Shown here one piece after another: positions 1-5,966 of a stretch of 64,000 nucleotides of DNA (position 1 is the first letter of the stretch; the number at the start of each line of letters is the position of its first letter). The notes beneath the pieces were generated by a model. It did not search any database. It was not told the DNA's origin and saw only the letters and a program-made list of their open reading frames with translations. The position numbers and the translations under genes are program-made. Origin of the DNA: Biomaibacter acetigenes (GTDB lineage: Bacteria; Bacillota; Thermosediminibacteria; Thermosediminibacterales; Tepidanaerobacteraceae); NCBI RefSeq assembly GCF_003691585.1, contig NZ_CP033169.1, forward strand, positions 124,001 to 188,000. The letters run 5' to 3'.

Positions 1-186
1 ATAAGGGTAGGCATTGGAAGACCCGAAGGCGAAAAAGATGCCGCAGGCCATGTGCTGGGAAGTTTCTACGGCGAAGAAATAACAAAAATAAAAGCCGCTA
101 TGGAGGCGGCGGCCCAGGCGGCACTTTTGATAATATCCAAAGGCGTCGACGAAGCCATGAACAAATTCAATGCCTTTGAGGCATAA
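1..186 (+). CDS. pth: Peptidyl-tRNA hydrolase, C-terminal part
   Basis: The last 61 residues of an open frame that enters from the left edge. They read RVGIGRPEG, then a VLG-F--EE stretch and a helical tail ending in MNKFNAFEA. This matches the C-terminus of bacterial peptidyl-tRNA hydrolase (Pth), the cytosolic esterase that recycles peptidyl-tRNAs dropped by ribosomes. The catalytic His and Asp lie upstream of the window and cannot be checked. The stop codon is followed within six bases by a REP-type palindrome. The last 13 bases around the stop recur at 2948-2960, next to a second copy of that palindrome. Confidence 0.85.
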   Translation: MRVGIGRPEGEKDAAGHVLGSFYGEEITKIKAAMEAAAQAALLIISKGVDEAMNKFNAFEA

Positions 187-191
187 AACAA

Positions 192-232
192 GGGGTCAGG
201 CTTGAATAATTCACTTATTCAAGCCTGACCCC
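192..232. repeat. REP-type palindrome, family A, copy 1
   Basis: A perfect 18-base inverted repeat: arm 192-209 begins GGGGTCAGGCTTGAATAA, the loop is TTCAC, and arm 215-232 is its exact reverse complement. It sits directly after the pth stop. The same arms recur at 2965-3005 with a different five-base loop (GCGAA), and a damaged half copy lies at 11847-11874. Differing loops with conserved arms are typical of REP/RAYT-type repeats. A role as a bidirectional terminator is possible, but there is no T run. Confidence 0.8.
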
Positions 233-247
233 ATTTACATACCCAAT

Positions 248-804
248 TTATGGATCAACCGTTGGCACGTGTTCGCTATGCCTGAAAGTATTTGGCGCAA
301 TGAAATTGCTCGCCGAAAGAGGTGCATTATCAGCATTCGTCCGGGCTGCCGTAAAGACAAACACTTCCGGAACAATACCTATATATTCAACCTCCCATTC
401 AGTGGGGGGCTTTTGTAAAATAGCAGACCTGGCACATTTTGATTGAATCGTAAGATTAATAGACTGAACAAGCGTCTTAGGATTCGGACATGTTCCTATA
501 TTAAAAAGTCGAGCCGTGACATTTACTGTTGCGTTTGTATTATTAAGGACTTTAACTACTATGCTGTTTGCACCATTATCAGCCACAACCGGACCCGTAG
601 TCAATCTGTCAGTGACTGGAGGTACAATCCGGTCTAATTTGTTTTCGATATCGCGGATTTCCCTTTTTATTTCAACTAAGCCTGTATTGGGGTCATCCAG
701 TTTGCCTTCAATTTCCCGGATTTCTCTTTTTATCTCCGAAAGGCCGAAGCCATCTCAAGATTATCAATAATTTCTTTGATTTTTTCCATAGGATTTTCAC
801 TCAT
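248..804 (-). pseudogene. Hypothetical protein with coiled-coil head, frameshifted
   Basis: Reading the minus strand, an ATG at 804 with a good GGGAGGGG ribosome site starts MSENPMEKIKEIIDNLE. The frame breaks near 748-755. One missing base (GAGATGGC instead of GAGGATGGC) would join it to a long frame ending at 248. The downstream frame has two copies of an EIKREIR-IE-KLD heptad pattern (coiled coil). A beta-rich, Asn- and Thr-rich domain of about 115 residues follows (VVADNGANSIVVKVLNNTNA at its start). I do not recognise the family. Either the gene is broken or the sequence has a one-base error. Confidence that a gene is or was here is fair; its function is unknown. Confidence 0.5.
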
Positions 805-940
805 TTTTTCCCCTCCCATTTTAATGTGTTGATTTATCGTGAAAAAGTGTGTTATACATTGCCAAATAAAATAAATCAGTATACCGACTACATTAAATTA
901 TTTTATTTTCCACTGATTTCCATCAATACCGGTTTCCCCC

Positions 941-1060
941 TCACAGCACCACTAGACATTGCTCTTTGGAACGGCTGTTTATGGCATCGTAAAAGCCCAG
1001 GGCCACATCCTCCGGTATCGCTCTGTTACAAGATCCGTTATTCTTCTCCATAAAAATCAT
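941..1060 (-). CDS. Possible 39-residue protein
   Basis: A short minus-strand frame (MIFMEKNNGSCNRAIPEDVA at its start) has an ATG at 1060 preceded by GGTGAGGGG, a usable ribosome site. It ends in a TGA at 941. It contains a soluble-looking helix (PEDVALGFYDAINSRSKEQC) and two Cys. I do not recognise it. It lies in a 500-base gap between the broken hypothetical gene and azlC, so it may be a remnant of a longer gene. Only the ribosome site and the amphipathic composition support it. Confidence 0.3.
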   Translation of the reverse strand: MIFMEKNNGSCNRAIPEDVALGFYDAINSRSKEQCLVVL

Positions 1061-1189
1061 CCCCTCACCTTTTAATAGAATCAATATATATTATTCAGAT
1101 GATAGGATAAAGTGCGGGGTCATCAGTTCCGTGGATTTCTACGGAAAGGTTAGACATAAGATAAAAAATAGACTCTAAGGGTGGGCTAC

Positions 1190-1218
1190 TTGATAATTGA
1201 TTAAAGTAAAAGTATAAT
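1190..1218 (+). promoter_or_regulatory. Sigma-A type promoter of azlCD
   Basis: TTGATA at 1190-1195, a 17-base spacer, and a consensus TATAAT at 1213-1218. It lies about 100 bases before the azlC start on the same strand. The leader between has no obvious riboswitch. Confidence 0.65.
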
Positions 1219-1315
1219 TTTAAATATAACTTTACCCGCTTGTATTTCGACATTTAATGGTGGGGATAGGAACAGACTTAACTGTGACGTGGGAGTGAGG
1301 AAGGGTGCTTAACTG

Positions 1316-2075
1316 GTGAAAAGTCTATATGTGTCAAAATATCGGCAAGCTATAGCCGGAAAAAAACAGGGATCCATAGAATTCTGCCATGGCCTCAGGC
1401 AGGGGATTCCGATTGCTCTCGGATACATTCCGGTATCCTTTACGTTCGGACTTATGGCGGTCAATGGGGGAATACCGGTTTGGACCGCAATTTTAATATC
1501 TTTATCCAATCTTACATCGGCCGGGCAGTTTGCGGGCACCAATCTTATCATAGCCAATGCCTCACTTTTGGAGATTACCCTGACCACCTTTGTGGTAAAT
1601 ATCCGCTATATGCTGATGTCACTGTCGCTTTCACAAAAGGTCGCTCCGCAAATGGCTTTTTTAAAGCGATGTATTGTGGCGTTCGGGATAACCGACGAGA
1701 CCTTTGCCATAGCCTCCCTGGAAAAAGGAGAAATCACATTCAACTATTTTCTGGGACTTGTCACCTGCCCATATTGGGGATGGGCTTTGGGCACTGCACT
1801 GGGGGCATTGACATCTTCAGTGCTGCCGAAGACGTTTCAGAGTTCCATGGGGATTGCGCTGTATGCCATGTTCATTGCTCTTGTCGTGCCGGCGGCAAAA
1901 AAAATCAAAAGCCGCTCTTGTCGTTGCTATTACTGCTATCTGTATAAGTTCTTTATTTCATTGGGGCCCATATCTCGACCGCATATCGGGGGGATGGAGC
2001 ATTATTTTTGCAACTATCATTGCGTCAGGTGTCGGTGCAGTCCTTTATCCCAGGGAGGAGGATGAATTTGAGTAA
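1316..2075 (+). CDS. azlC: AzlC-family branched-chain amino acid exporter subunit, frameshifted
   Basis: A multi-pass membrane protein with the AzlC signature near its N-terminus (GIPIALGYIPVSFTFGLMA) and the conserved FAGTNLI region, followed by five or more hydrophobic segments. AzlC pairs with AzlD to export branched-chain amino acids. The frame from the GTG at 1316 continues to the run of eight A at 1897-1904. There the AzlC-like sequence moves to the +1 frame (KAALVVAITAICISSLFHWG) and ends at 2075. Removing one A restores a normal protein of about 252 residues. Without it the product gains a Cys/Arg-rich false tail ending at 2065. The corrected stop overlaps the azlD start by 14 bases, as in coupled azlCD pairs. 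This is either a real mutation, slippage-dependent expression or a homopolymer error. Confidence 0.8.
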
Positions 2076-2370
2076 AACGTTGACTGCGGTATTTTTGATG
2101 GCTGTTGTTACTTATATACCAAGAGTGCTTCCCATTGCAGTGTTCAAGAAAAAATTAAAATCGAGATTTTTTCGTTCTTTTTTGTATTATGTACCTTACG
2201 CCGTATTGGGAGCCATGACCTTTCCCAGTATTTTATATTCCACGGGCAATTTATACTCTTCGGCCATTGGCATGAGTGCTGCCCTGGTTTTAGCGTATTA
2301 TGAACAGGGTCTTATGAAAGTGGCCGTAGGGGCCATTTTAACGGTATATATTTGCGGATTATTGTTGTAA
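2062..2370 (+). CDS. azlD: AzlD-family branched-chain amino acid exporter subunit
   Basis: About 102 residues with three to four hydrophobic segments and the AzlD hallmark TYIPRVLPIAVF---KLKS-F--FLYYVPYAVLGAMTFP. AzlD is the small membrane partner of AzlC in branched-chain amino acid (and azaleucine) efflux. The ATG at 2062 follows GGGAGGAGG directly. It overlaps the corrected end of azlC, so translation is probably coupled. A longer reading from 2008 lies inside azlC and is less likely. Confidence 0.85.
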   Translation: MNLSKTLTAVFLMAVVTYIPRVLPIAVFKKKLKSRFFRSFLYYVPYAVLGAMTFPSILYSTGNLYSSAIGMSAALVLAYYEQGLMKVAVGAILTVYICGLLL

Positions 2371-2379
2371 TAGACAGAT

Positions 2380-2399
2380 GGCCGCTGTTGAAAGCGGCC
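2380..2399 (+). terminator. Hairpin after azlD
   Basis: GGCCGCT and AGCGGCC form a seven-pair GC-rich stem just after the azlD stop, between convergent reading frames. There is no T run, so it is at best a weak terminator or an mRNA-stabilising stem. Confidence 0.4.
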
Positions 2400-2404
2400 T
2401 AAAC

Positions 2405-2947
2405 TTAAGCTTCAGAAAAAAGATGTGAGAGAGGCGGAAACAGGAGACCGATTCTTGAGAGCATAAGAATGAAGATCCAGTCCGCCAGGGATAGCGGCAC
2501 GGTGCCGAGAAACGCTCCGACGCCCGGAGTATATATGACCGAGAGCATCATGGTTATCGACATGGCCACAGAGGGGGTTATCAAGCTGTTTTCCGGCTGC
2601 GGGGCATGTTTTTTCCGCACATCATATACGTTCATCATCTGGCTGGTTACTATACTGGCAAAAGCTATGGTCTGGGCCCTGGGGAGCCCATATCTGGATA
2701 GGGCCGCCAGAAACACTCCAAAGGTGGAAAGACTGATACCAGCGCCCTTTGCCGCAATATGGCGGGTGGTTTCCAGATCCAGAATTTCCCGGGGATTTGC
2801 AGGCAGGCGGTCCATGATGTTTTGGGAAGGCAGGTCCAAGCCCAAGGCCAGTGCCGGCCCTCCTTCGGTCACAAGGTTTATCCAGAGGATCTGTCCCGGA
2901 GAAAGGGGCGGCGGCAGAGATGGCAGCATGAGGGCTGAAACCTCGCT
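2405..2947 (-). pseudogene. C-terminal fragment of a P-type cation ATPase
   Basis: About 180 residues closely matching the last part of the complete ATPase at 12070-15021. Shared blocks include LSPGQILWINLVTEGGPALA, the LSTFGVF-ALSRYGLP helix, ASIVTSQMMNVYDVRKKHAP and VAMSI-MMLSVIYTPGVGAF. Homology starts at the EVSA-ML helix and stops abruptly at about 2947, where the pth-tail/REP sequence begins. The fragment has only membrane helices 5-10 and no phosphorylation or nucleotide-binding domain, so it cannot pump. Its extreme C-terminus (PPLSHLFSEA) differs from that of the full copy, which is itself replaced at a recombination joint. It is a relic of gene duplication or gene conversion. Confidence 0.85.
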
Positions 2948-2964
2948 TTTGAGGCATAAACACG

Positions 2965-3005
2965 GGGGTCAGGCTTGAATAAGCGAATTATTCAAGCCTG
3001 ACCCC
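2965..3005. repeat. REP-type palindrome, family A, copy 2
   Basis: Arms 2965-2982 and 2988-3005 are identical to copy 1; the loop here is GCGAA. It is preceded by TTTGAGGCATAAA, the same bases that close pth before copy 1. The pair therefore forms a direct repeat of about 58 bases flanking the azlCD segment. Confidence 0.8.
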
Positions 3006-3006
3006 T

Positions 3007-3606
3007 GTTGCGGTTGTTGGCAAGCCGTGTGTGGTGAAAGCCGCACGCACGGTTTAGAGCTATAGATACATATACCTAAAATTACCGCAATTTTTGACAT
3101 ATTTTTTGCTAAAAGAAGGAAAAACTAAATTTTTGTAGAATAATAATAGCAAGTAACGTGGACATCAAACTAACAATTTTATCGGTGAGATTTATATAGA
3201 AAAGGGTAGAAAAAGGACTCGAAAGGAATGAACGAGAGATGCAAACGTTAAAATGTGCAACAAGAACATATGTTCGTTCGGGGGGGGGGGGGGGGGGTAT
3301 AATATGTAAAAACTACCAAAATTTGGAAGTAATTCATACTCCATATTACAGTGGTTTTATTTTTCGCGAAAACTTCCATTGTTTGCTTACCACTCTAAAT
3401 TGCCTATCCAGGTTTTCCCTTCACTCTTTCCGGTTGCTTGCGAAGGGCATCATGACCCTTCTTTCCTGCACGATTGTTTCCGTAGTATACTATTATAACC
3501 ATTCCCCATAAACAAAGATCATTAGAAGGCTGAACTTTTCACTATCTGGAAAATATTGTATGTTCCAGTGGTGTTAAATCAACCCTTTTACTTTTAACTA
3601 TTAAAA
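3007..3606. other. Non-coding stretch with G18 tract
   Basis: I see no supported gene in these 600 bases. It holds a stem-like CCGTGTGTGGTGAAAGCCGC... motif at about 3023-3053, reminiscent of a group II intron hairpin. A run of 18 G at 3280-3297 directly precedes TATAATATG. AT-rich sequence follows, leading into the riboswitch. A 90-residue frame crossing the G run has no ribosome site and low-complexity start, so I reject it. Confidence 0.5.
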
Positions 3607-3700
3607 TTTATTGTGCTAAAGGCAAACCATCCGAAAGGTTGGGACGCAAAGCCATGGGTCTGTAGCCCTTGAGGTATGACTGCCAGGTTGCCGCAATAAA
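3607..3700 (+). ncRNA. Cyclic di-GMP-I (GEMM) riboswitch aptamer
   Basis: The conserved core GGCAAACC (from 3621), a GAAA tetraloop hairpin, GGGACGCAAAGCC, a second GGG-containing hairpin and GCCAGGTTGCCG appear in the order and spacing of the GEMM-I aptamer. The closing P1 helix is visible as TTTATTGTG (3607-3615) pairing with CGCAATAAA (3692-3700). An intrinsic terminator lies 35 bases downstream and the first gene 50-150 bases after that. It should control the HD-GYP/STAS genes that follow. Whether the ligand switches transcription on or off cannot be settled by eye. CTGCC in the aptamer 3' side can pair with GGCAG of the terminator, which gives a possible antiterminator. Confidence 0.93.
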
Positions 3701-3734
3701 GGTTTCATTATTTGTTTAAATAATGTTCTCTATT

Positions 3735-3761
3735 ACGGCAGCTGATTAGGCTGCCGTTTTT
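3735..3761 (+). terminator. Riboswitch expression-platform terminator
   Basis: ACGGCAGC and GCTGCCGT form an eight-pair stem with a seven-base loop, followed by TTTTT. It lies between the c-di-GMP aptamer and the first gene of the locus, as expected of a transcriptional riboswitch. Confidence 0.85.
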
Positions 3762-3844
3762 CTTATATGTAAATATACCCGCAAATACTCGTGTAAGATG
3801 GACTACGATAGATGAAAGAGAAAGAAAAAAAGGGGGGCCGTCCT

Positions 3845-4576
3845 GTGAATCTAACGGGTATGGGCGATTTATTAATGTCCATGAAAGAGTCCTGGACCAG
3901 GTTATACCTCCACAGCGCTAGCGTTGCCAATCTCACCTTGAGAATATGCACTTTACTACGTCTCGACGAAGTGGAACAGGAAACCGTGATAGCTGGGGCA
4001 TTCCTCCACGATGTAGGAAAGATGTTTGTCAGGCGTGAAATTATCGAAAAGCCGGGCCCACTTACAGAGGAGGAATGGACTGAATTAAAAGAACACACCA
4101 GGCGGGGTGCGTCCGTAGTAGCGGCAAGGGGAGGAGACAATTCCCTGGTGGAAATAATTCGATATCACCACGAATGGTGGAATGGGAAGGGATATGAGGG
4201 GCTGAGGGGGCAGATGATACCCTGGCCTGCCCGAGTCATCGCGTTGGCCGATGCATTGGATGCCATGATTTCCCCAAGGCCTTATCGTCAGCCTTCTAAA
4301 ATGTATGAAGCACTCGAAGAAGTGTACCAGGGTGCCGGTTCCCAGTTCGACCCGAAGTTAGTAGCAGCTTTGGCGGAAGAGCCCTTTTGGCAGACCGCCA
4401 CCTATTGCGATCCGGCCAGGCTGGAAAGGCAGATAGGCGAGGAAAAGCAATGGCTTGTACAATTGGCGGATTCATATGTCACTTTATCTTATCCATTGGT
4501 ATACGCCCAGAGCCAATGGCTGGACCGTTTGCTGGTAATATTGTGGCAATTGAAAGAAAATGCAAAAGGGGGGTAA
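3845..4576 (+). CDS. HD-GYP-like phosphodiesterase domain protein, riboswitch-controlled
   Basis: A cytosolic protein of about 243 residues consisting almost wholly of an HD domain: H near the start (LHSASVANL), FLHDVGK at about 55, then HHEWWNGKGYEGL at about 108-120. In HD-GYP enzymes, which hydrolyse c-di-GMP with a bi- or trinuclear metal site, this last motif reads HHE--DGTGYP-GL. Here the Pro is Glu (GYE), so activity or specificity may differ. The GTG at 3845 has AAGGGGGG seven bases upstream. An ATG at 3812 in the same frame would add 11 residues but has no ribosome site. It is the first gene after the c-di-GMP riboswitch, which suggests feedback. The last 70 residues match nothing I recognise. 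Confidence 0.8.
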   Translation: MNLTGMGDLLMSMKESWTRLYLHSASVANLTLRICTLLRLDEVEQETVIAGAFLHDVGKMFVRREIIEKPGPLTEEEWTELKEHTRRGASVVAARGGDNSLVEIIRYHHEWWNGKGYEGLRGQMIPWPARVIALADALDAMISPRPYRQPSKMYEALEEVYQGAGSQFDPKLVAALAEEPFWQTATYCDPARLERQIGEEKQWLVQLADSYVTLSYPLVYAQSQWLDRLLVILWQLKENAKGG

Positions 4577-4579
4577 AAA

Positions 4580-4714
4580 ATGCAACGGTGTCTTGAATGC
4601 GCGAAGAAAGAACCAGACCGCCCTTGTGTAAAGTGTCAGTATTTTATTCAGCATGGCCCCCTTCGTCGGGTGCCTTCACCACCTATGCCGGTAAAAGCAT
4701 TACTATCAGGTTAG
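4580..4714 (+). CDS. 44-residue protein with two CxxC motifs
   Basis: MQRCLECAKKEPDRPCVKCQ at the start gives CLEC and CVKC, spaced like a small zinc ribbon. A basic, Pro-rich tail follows. The ATG at 4580 follows AAAAGGGGGG at good spacing and overlaps nothing. It begins three bases after the HD-domain gene stops and is on the same strand as the rest of the riboswitch locus. I do not recognise the family. A metal-binding regulatory or adaptor role is a guess. Confidence 0.6.
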   Translation: MQRCLECAKKEPDRPCVKCQYFIQHGPLRRVPSPPMPVKALLSG

Positions 4715-4795
4715 ATAACGAGGACAGCTACAATTCGTTTGAAGAAGGATACATTTAGCAATGGAGTAATTACAGACGGTCCGGAGGTGTTCAGC

Positions 4796-5119
4796 GTGTT
4801 GTCTTTATCCGTTAGTTTAGAAAATCAAGCCACAGTTCTGAGGGTAGCCGGGGAACTTGACCTCTCCACCGTACCTGAATTTAAAGCTTTTTACGAAAAA
4901 CATAAACCTATTAACGGGCTTATTGTTTTCGACATGACTGGTTTAGAATTTGTGGATTCTACCGGTGTGGGAAGTCTCCTGACTATCTGGAAAGATCTGA
5001 ACCAGAGCCAACAGCCGTTTTCCGTCTGCAACCTTAACGAAGATGTTTACGAAGTATTGGATGTGATGGGCGTACCGGATTTCCTGGGCGAGGAACACTT
5101 TAAACGCTCACCATTCTAG
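4796..5119 (+). CDS. STAS-domain anti-sigma factor antagonist (RsbV/SpoIIAA-like), first copy
   Basis: About 107 residues forming a single STAS domain, with GELDLSTV near the start and LEFVDSTGVGSLL around residue 60. The Ser of DSTG is the usual phosphorylation site. Unphosphorylated STAS antagonists bind an RsbW/SpoIIAB-type kinase and free its sigma factor or other target. The GTG at 4796 is chosen because GGAGGTG lies six bases upstream; a TTG at 4739 in frame has no close ribosome site. Neighbours encode a SpoIIE-like phosphatase and an HD-GYP/kinase fusion, which would close the switching cycle. Confidence 0.87.
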   Translation: MLSLSVSLENQATVLRVAGELDLSTVPEFKAFYEKHKPINGLIVFDMTGLEFVDSTGVGSLLTIWKDLNQSQQPFSVCNLNEDVYEVLDVMGVPDFLGEEHFKRSPF

Positions 5120-5162
5120 ATCATCATGGCTTCGCTGACTACTGTAATTGAGGAGAGGACTT

Positions 5163-5708
5163 ATGATTTACGAGTTTCTAATCCCGGTGGTCACCATTGC
5201 CTTTCTTAAAAAAGGGTCACTGCAGCGCCTGTCGGAAACCGAAATAAGGAAGCCATGGATGATCATATCCGGGTTATTGTTACAGTTGGTAGTGATGTTT
5301 CTTTACCATCGCGTTTCGTTTATAAACCAGAGTTTTGCCTTTTGGGTAGTTGTTTCCTACTTAATGCTAATCTATGGTTGCTGGTGCAATCGCCACATCC
5401 CGGGCATTAAACTGTTTATTTTCGGCACCTTACTTAACTTCTTTGTGATAATTGCCAATGGCGGCAGGATGCCCGTATCACTGGATGCGCTGGAGTGGGC
5501 GGGTTTGTCCTCATACATACCTGCGGTAGTGGAAGGGGTGACAAAACACCAACCGCTGACGGAATTCACCCTTCTACCGTATTTAGCTGACGTCATTCCC
5601 TTGCGTCCTCCTTTTGTTTTCAGCAGCATGGTTGTAAGCCCCGGCGACATTGCGGTGACGCTGGGCATCTCATGGTTTATTTACAAGGGAATGGTTAAAA
5701 CAGTATAG
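5163..5708 (+). CDS. DUF5317-like integral membrane protein
   Basis: About 181 residues with five or six hydrophobic helices and the pattern NFFVIIANGGRMPVS in the middle, then a loop rich in Pro and His, then PFVFSSMVVSPGDIAVTLGI near the end. This fits the DUF5317 family of uncharacterised membrane proteins, often found beside HD-domain and signalling genes in Clostridia. The ATG at 5163 is preceded by GAGGAGAGG; an upstream TTG in frame overlaps that ribosome site. No enzymatic role is known to me. Its place between STAS and HD-GYP genes suggests a signal-sensing or transport role. Confidence 0.7.
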   Translation: MIYEFLIPVVTIAFLKKGSLQRLSETEIRKPWMIISGLLLQLVVMFLYHRVSFINQSFAFWVVVSYLMLIYGCWCNRHIPGIKLFIFGTLLNFFVIIANGGRMPVSLDALEWAGLSSYIPAVVEGVTKHQPLTEFTLLPYLADVIPLRPPFVFSSMVVSPGDIAVTLGISWFIYKGMVKTV

Positions 5709-5774
5709 CCATTAGATTTCAAACTTTGGGGCGTAGATCATTAGGGTGAAACAATTCATCCGGGGGGAGGTGAT

Positions 5775-5852
5775 ATGATGAAGAAGGTCTTCTTCTGGTT
5801 GACCGTGGCTTCCATGGTACTGGCTGTTGTGGCTAAATTTCCATGGCGCTGA
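5775..5852 (+). CDS. 25-residue hydrophobic peptide
   Basis: MMKKVFFWLTVASMVLAVVA followed by KFPWR and a stop: one short membrane helix with a positively charged start. The ribosome site GGGGGGAGGTGAT is one of the strongest in the window, which argues that the peptide is made. It sits in the 260-base gap between the DUF5317-like gene and the membrane HD-GYP gene. I do not recognise it. It could be a small membrane regulator or a leader peptide. Confidence 0.5.
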   Translation: MMKKVFFWLTVASMVLAVVAKFPWR

Positions 5853-5966
5853 AATAATTAGCCTTTAACGCAACTGTCTATCTGTAAAGGAACCAGGAAG
5901 TTGATCTACGCCCCATTTTTCAATAGTACCACTTTAGGCTCCGGTTAATAGAAAGGAGGAACAGTC

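Noticed and set aside
826-1053. Frame of 75 codons on the plus strand
   Set aside because: No ribosome site and no recognisable pattern; a shorter minus-strand frame with a ribosome site overlaps it.
3239-3511. Frame of 90 codons crossing the G18 tract
   Set aside because: It depends on the length of an uncertain homopolymer and lacks a ribosome site.
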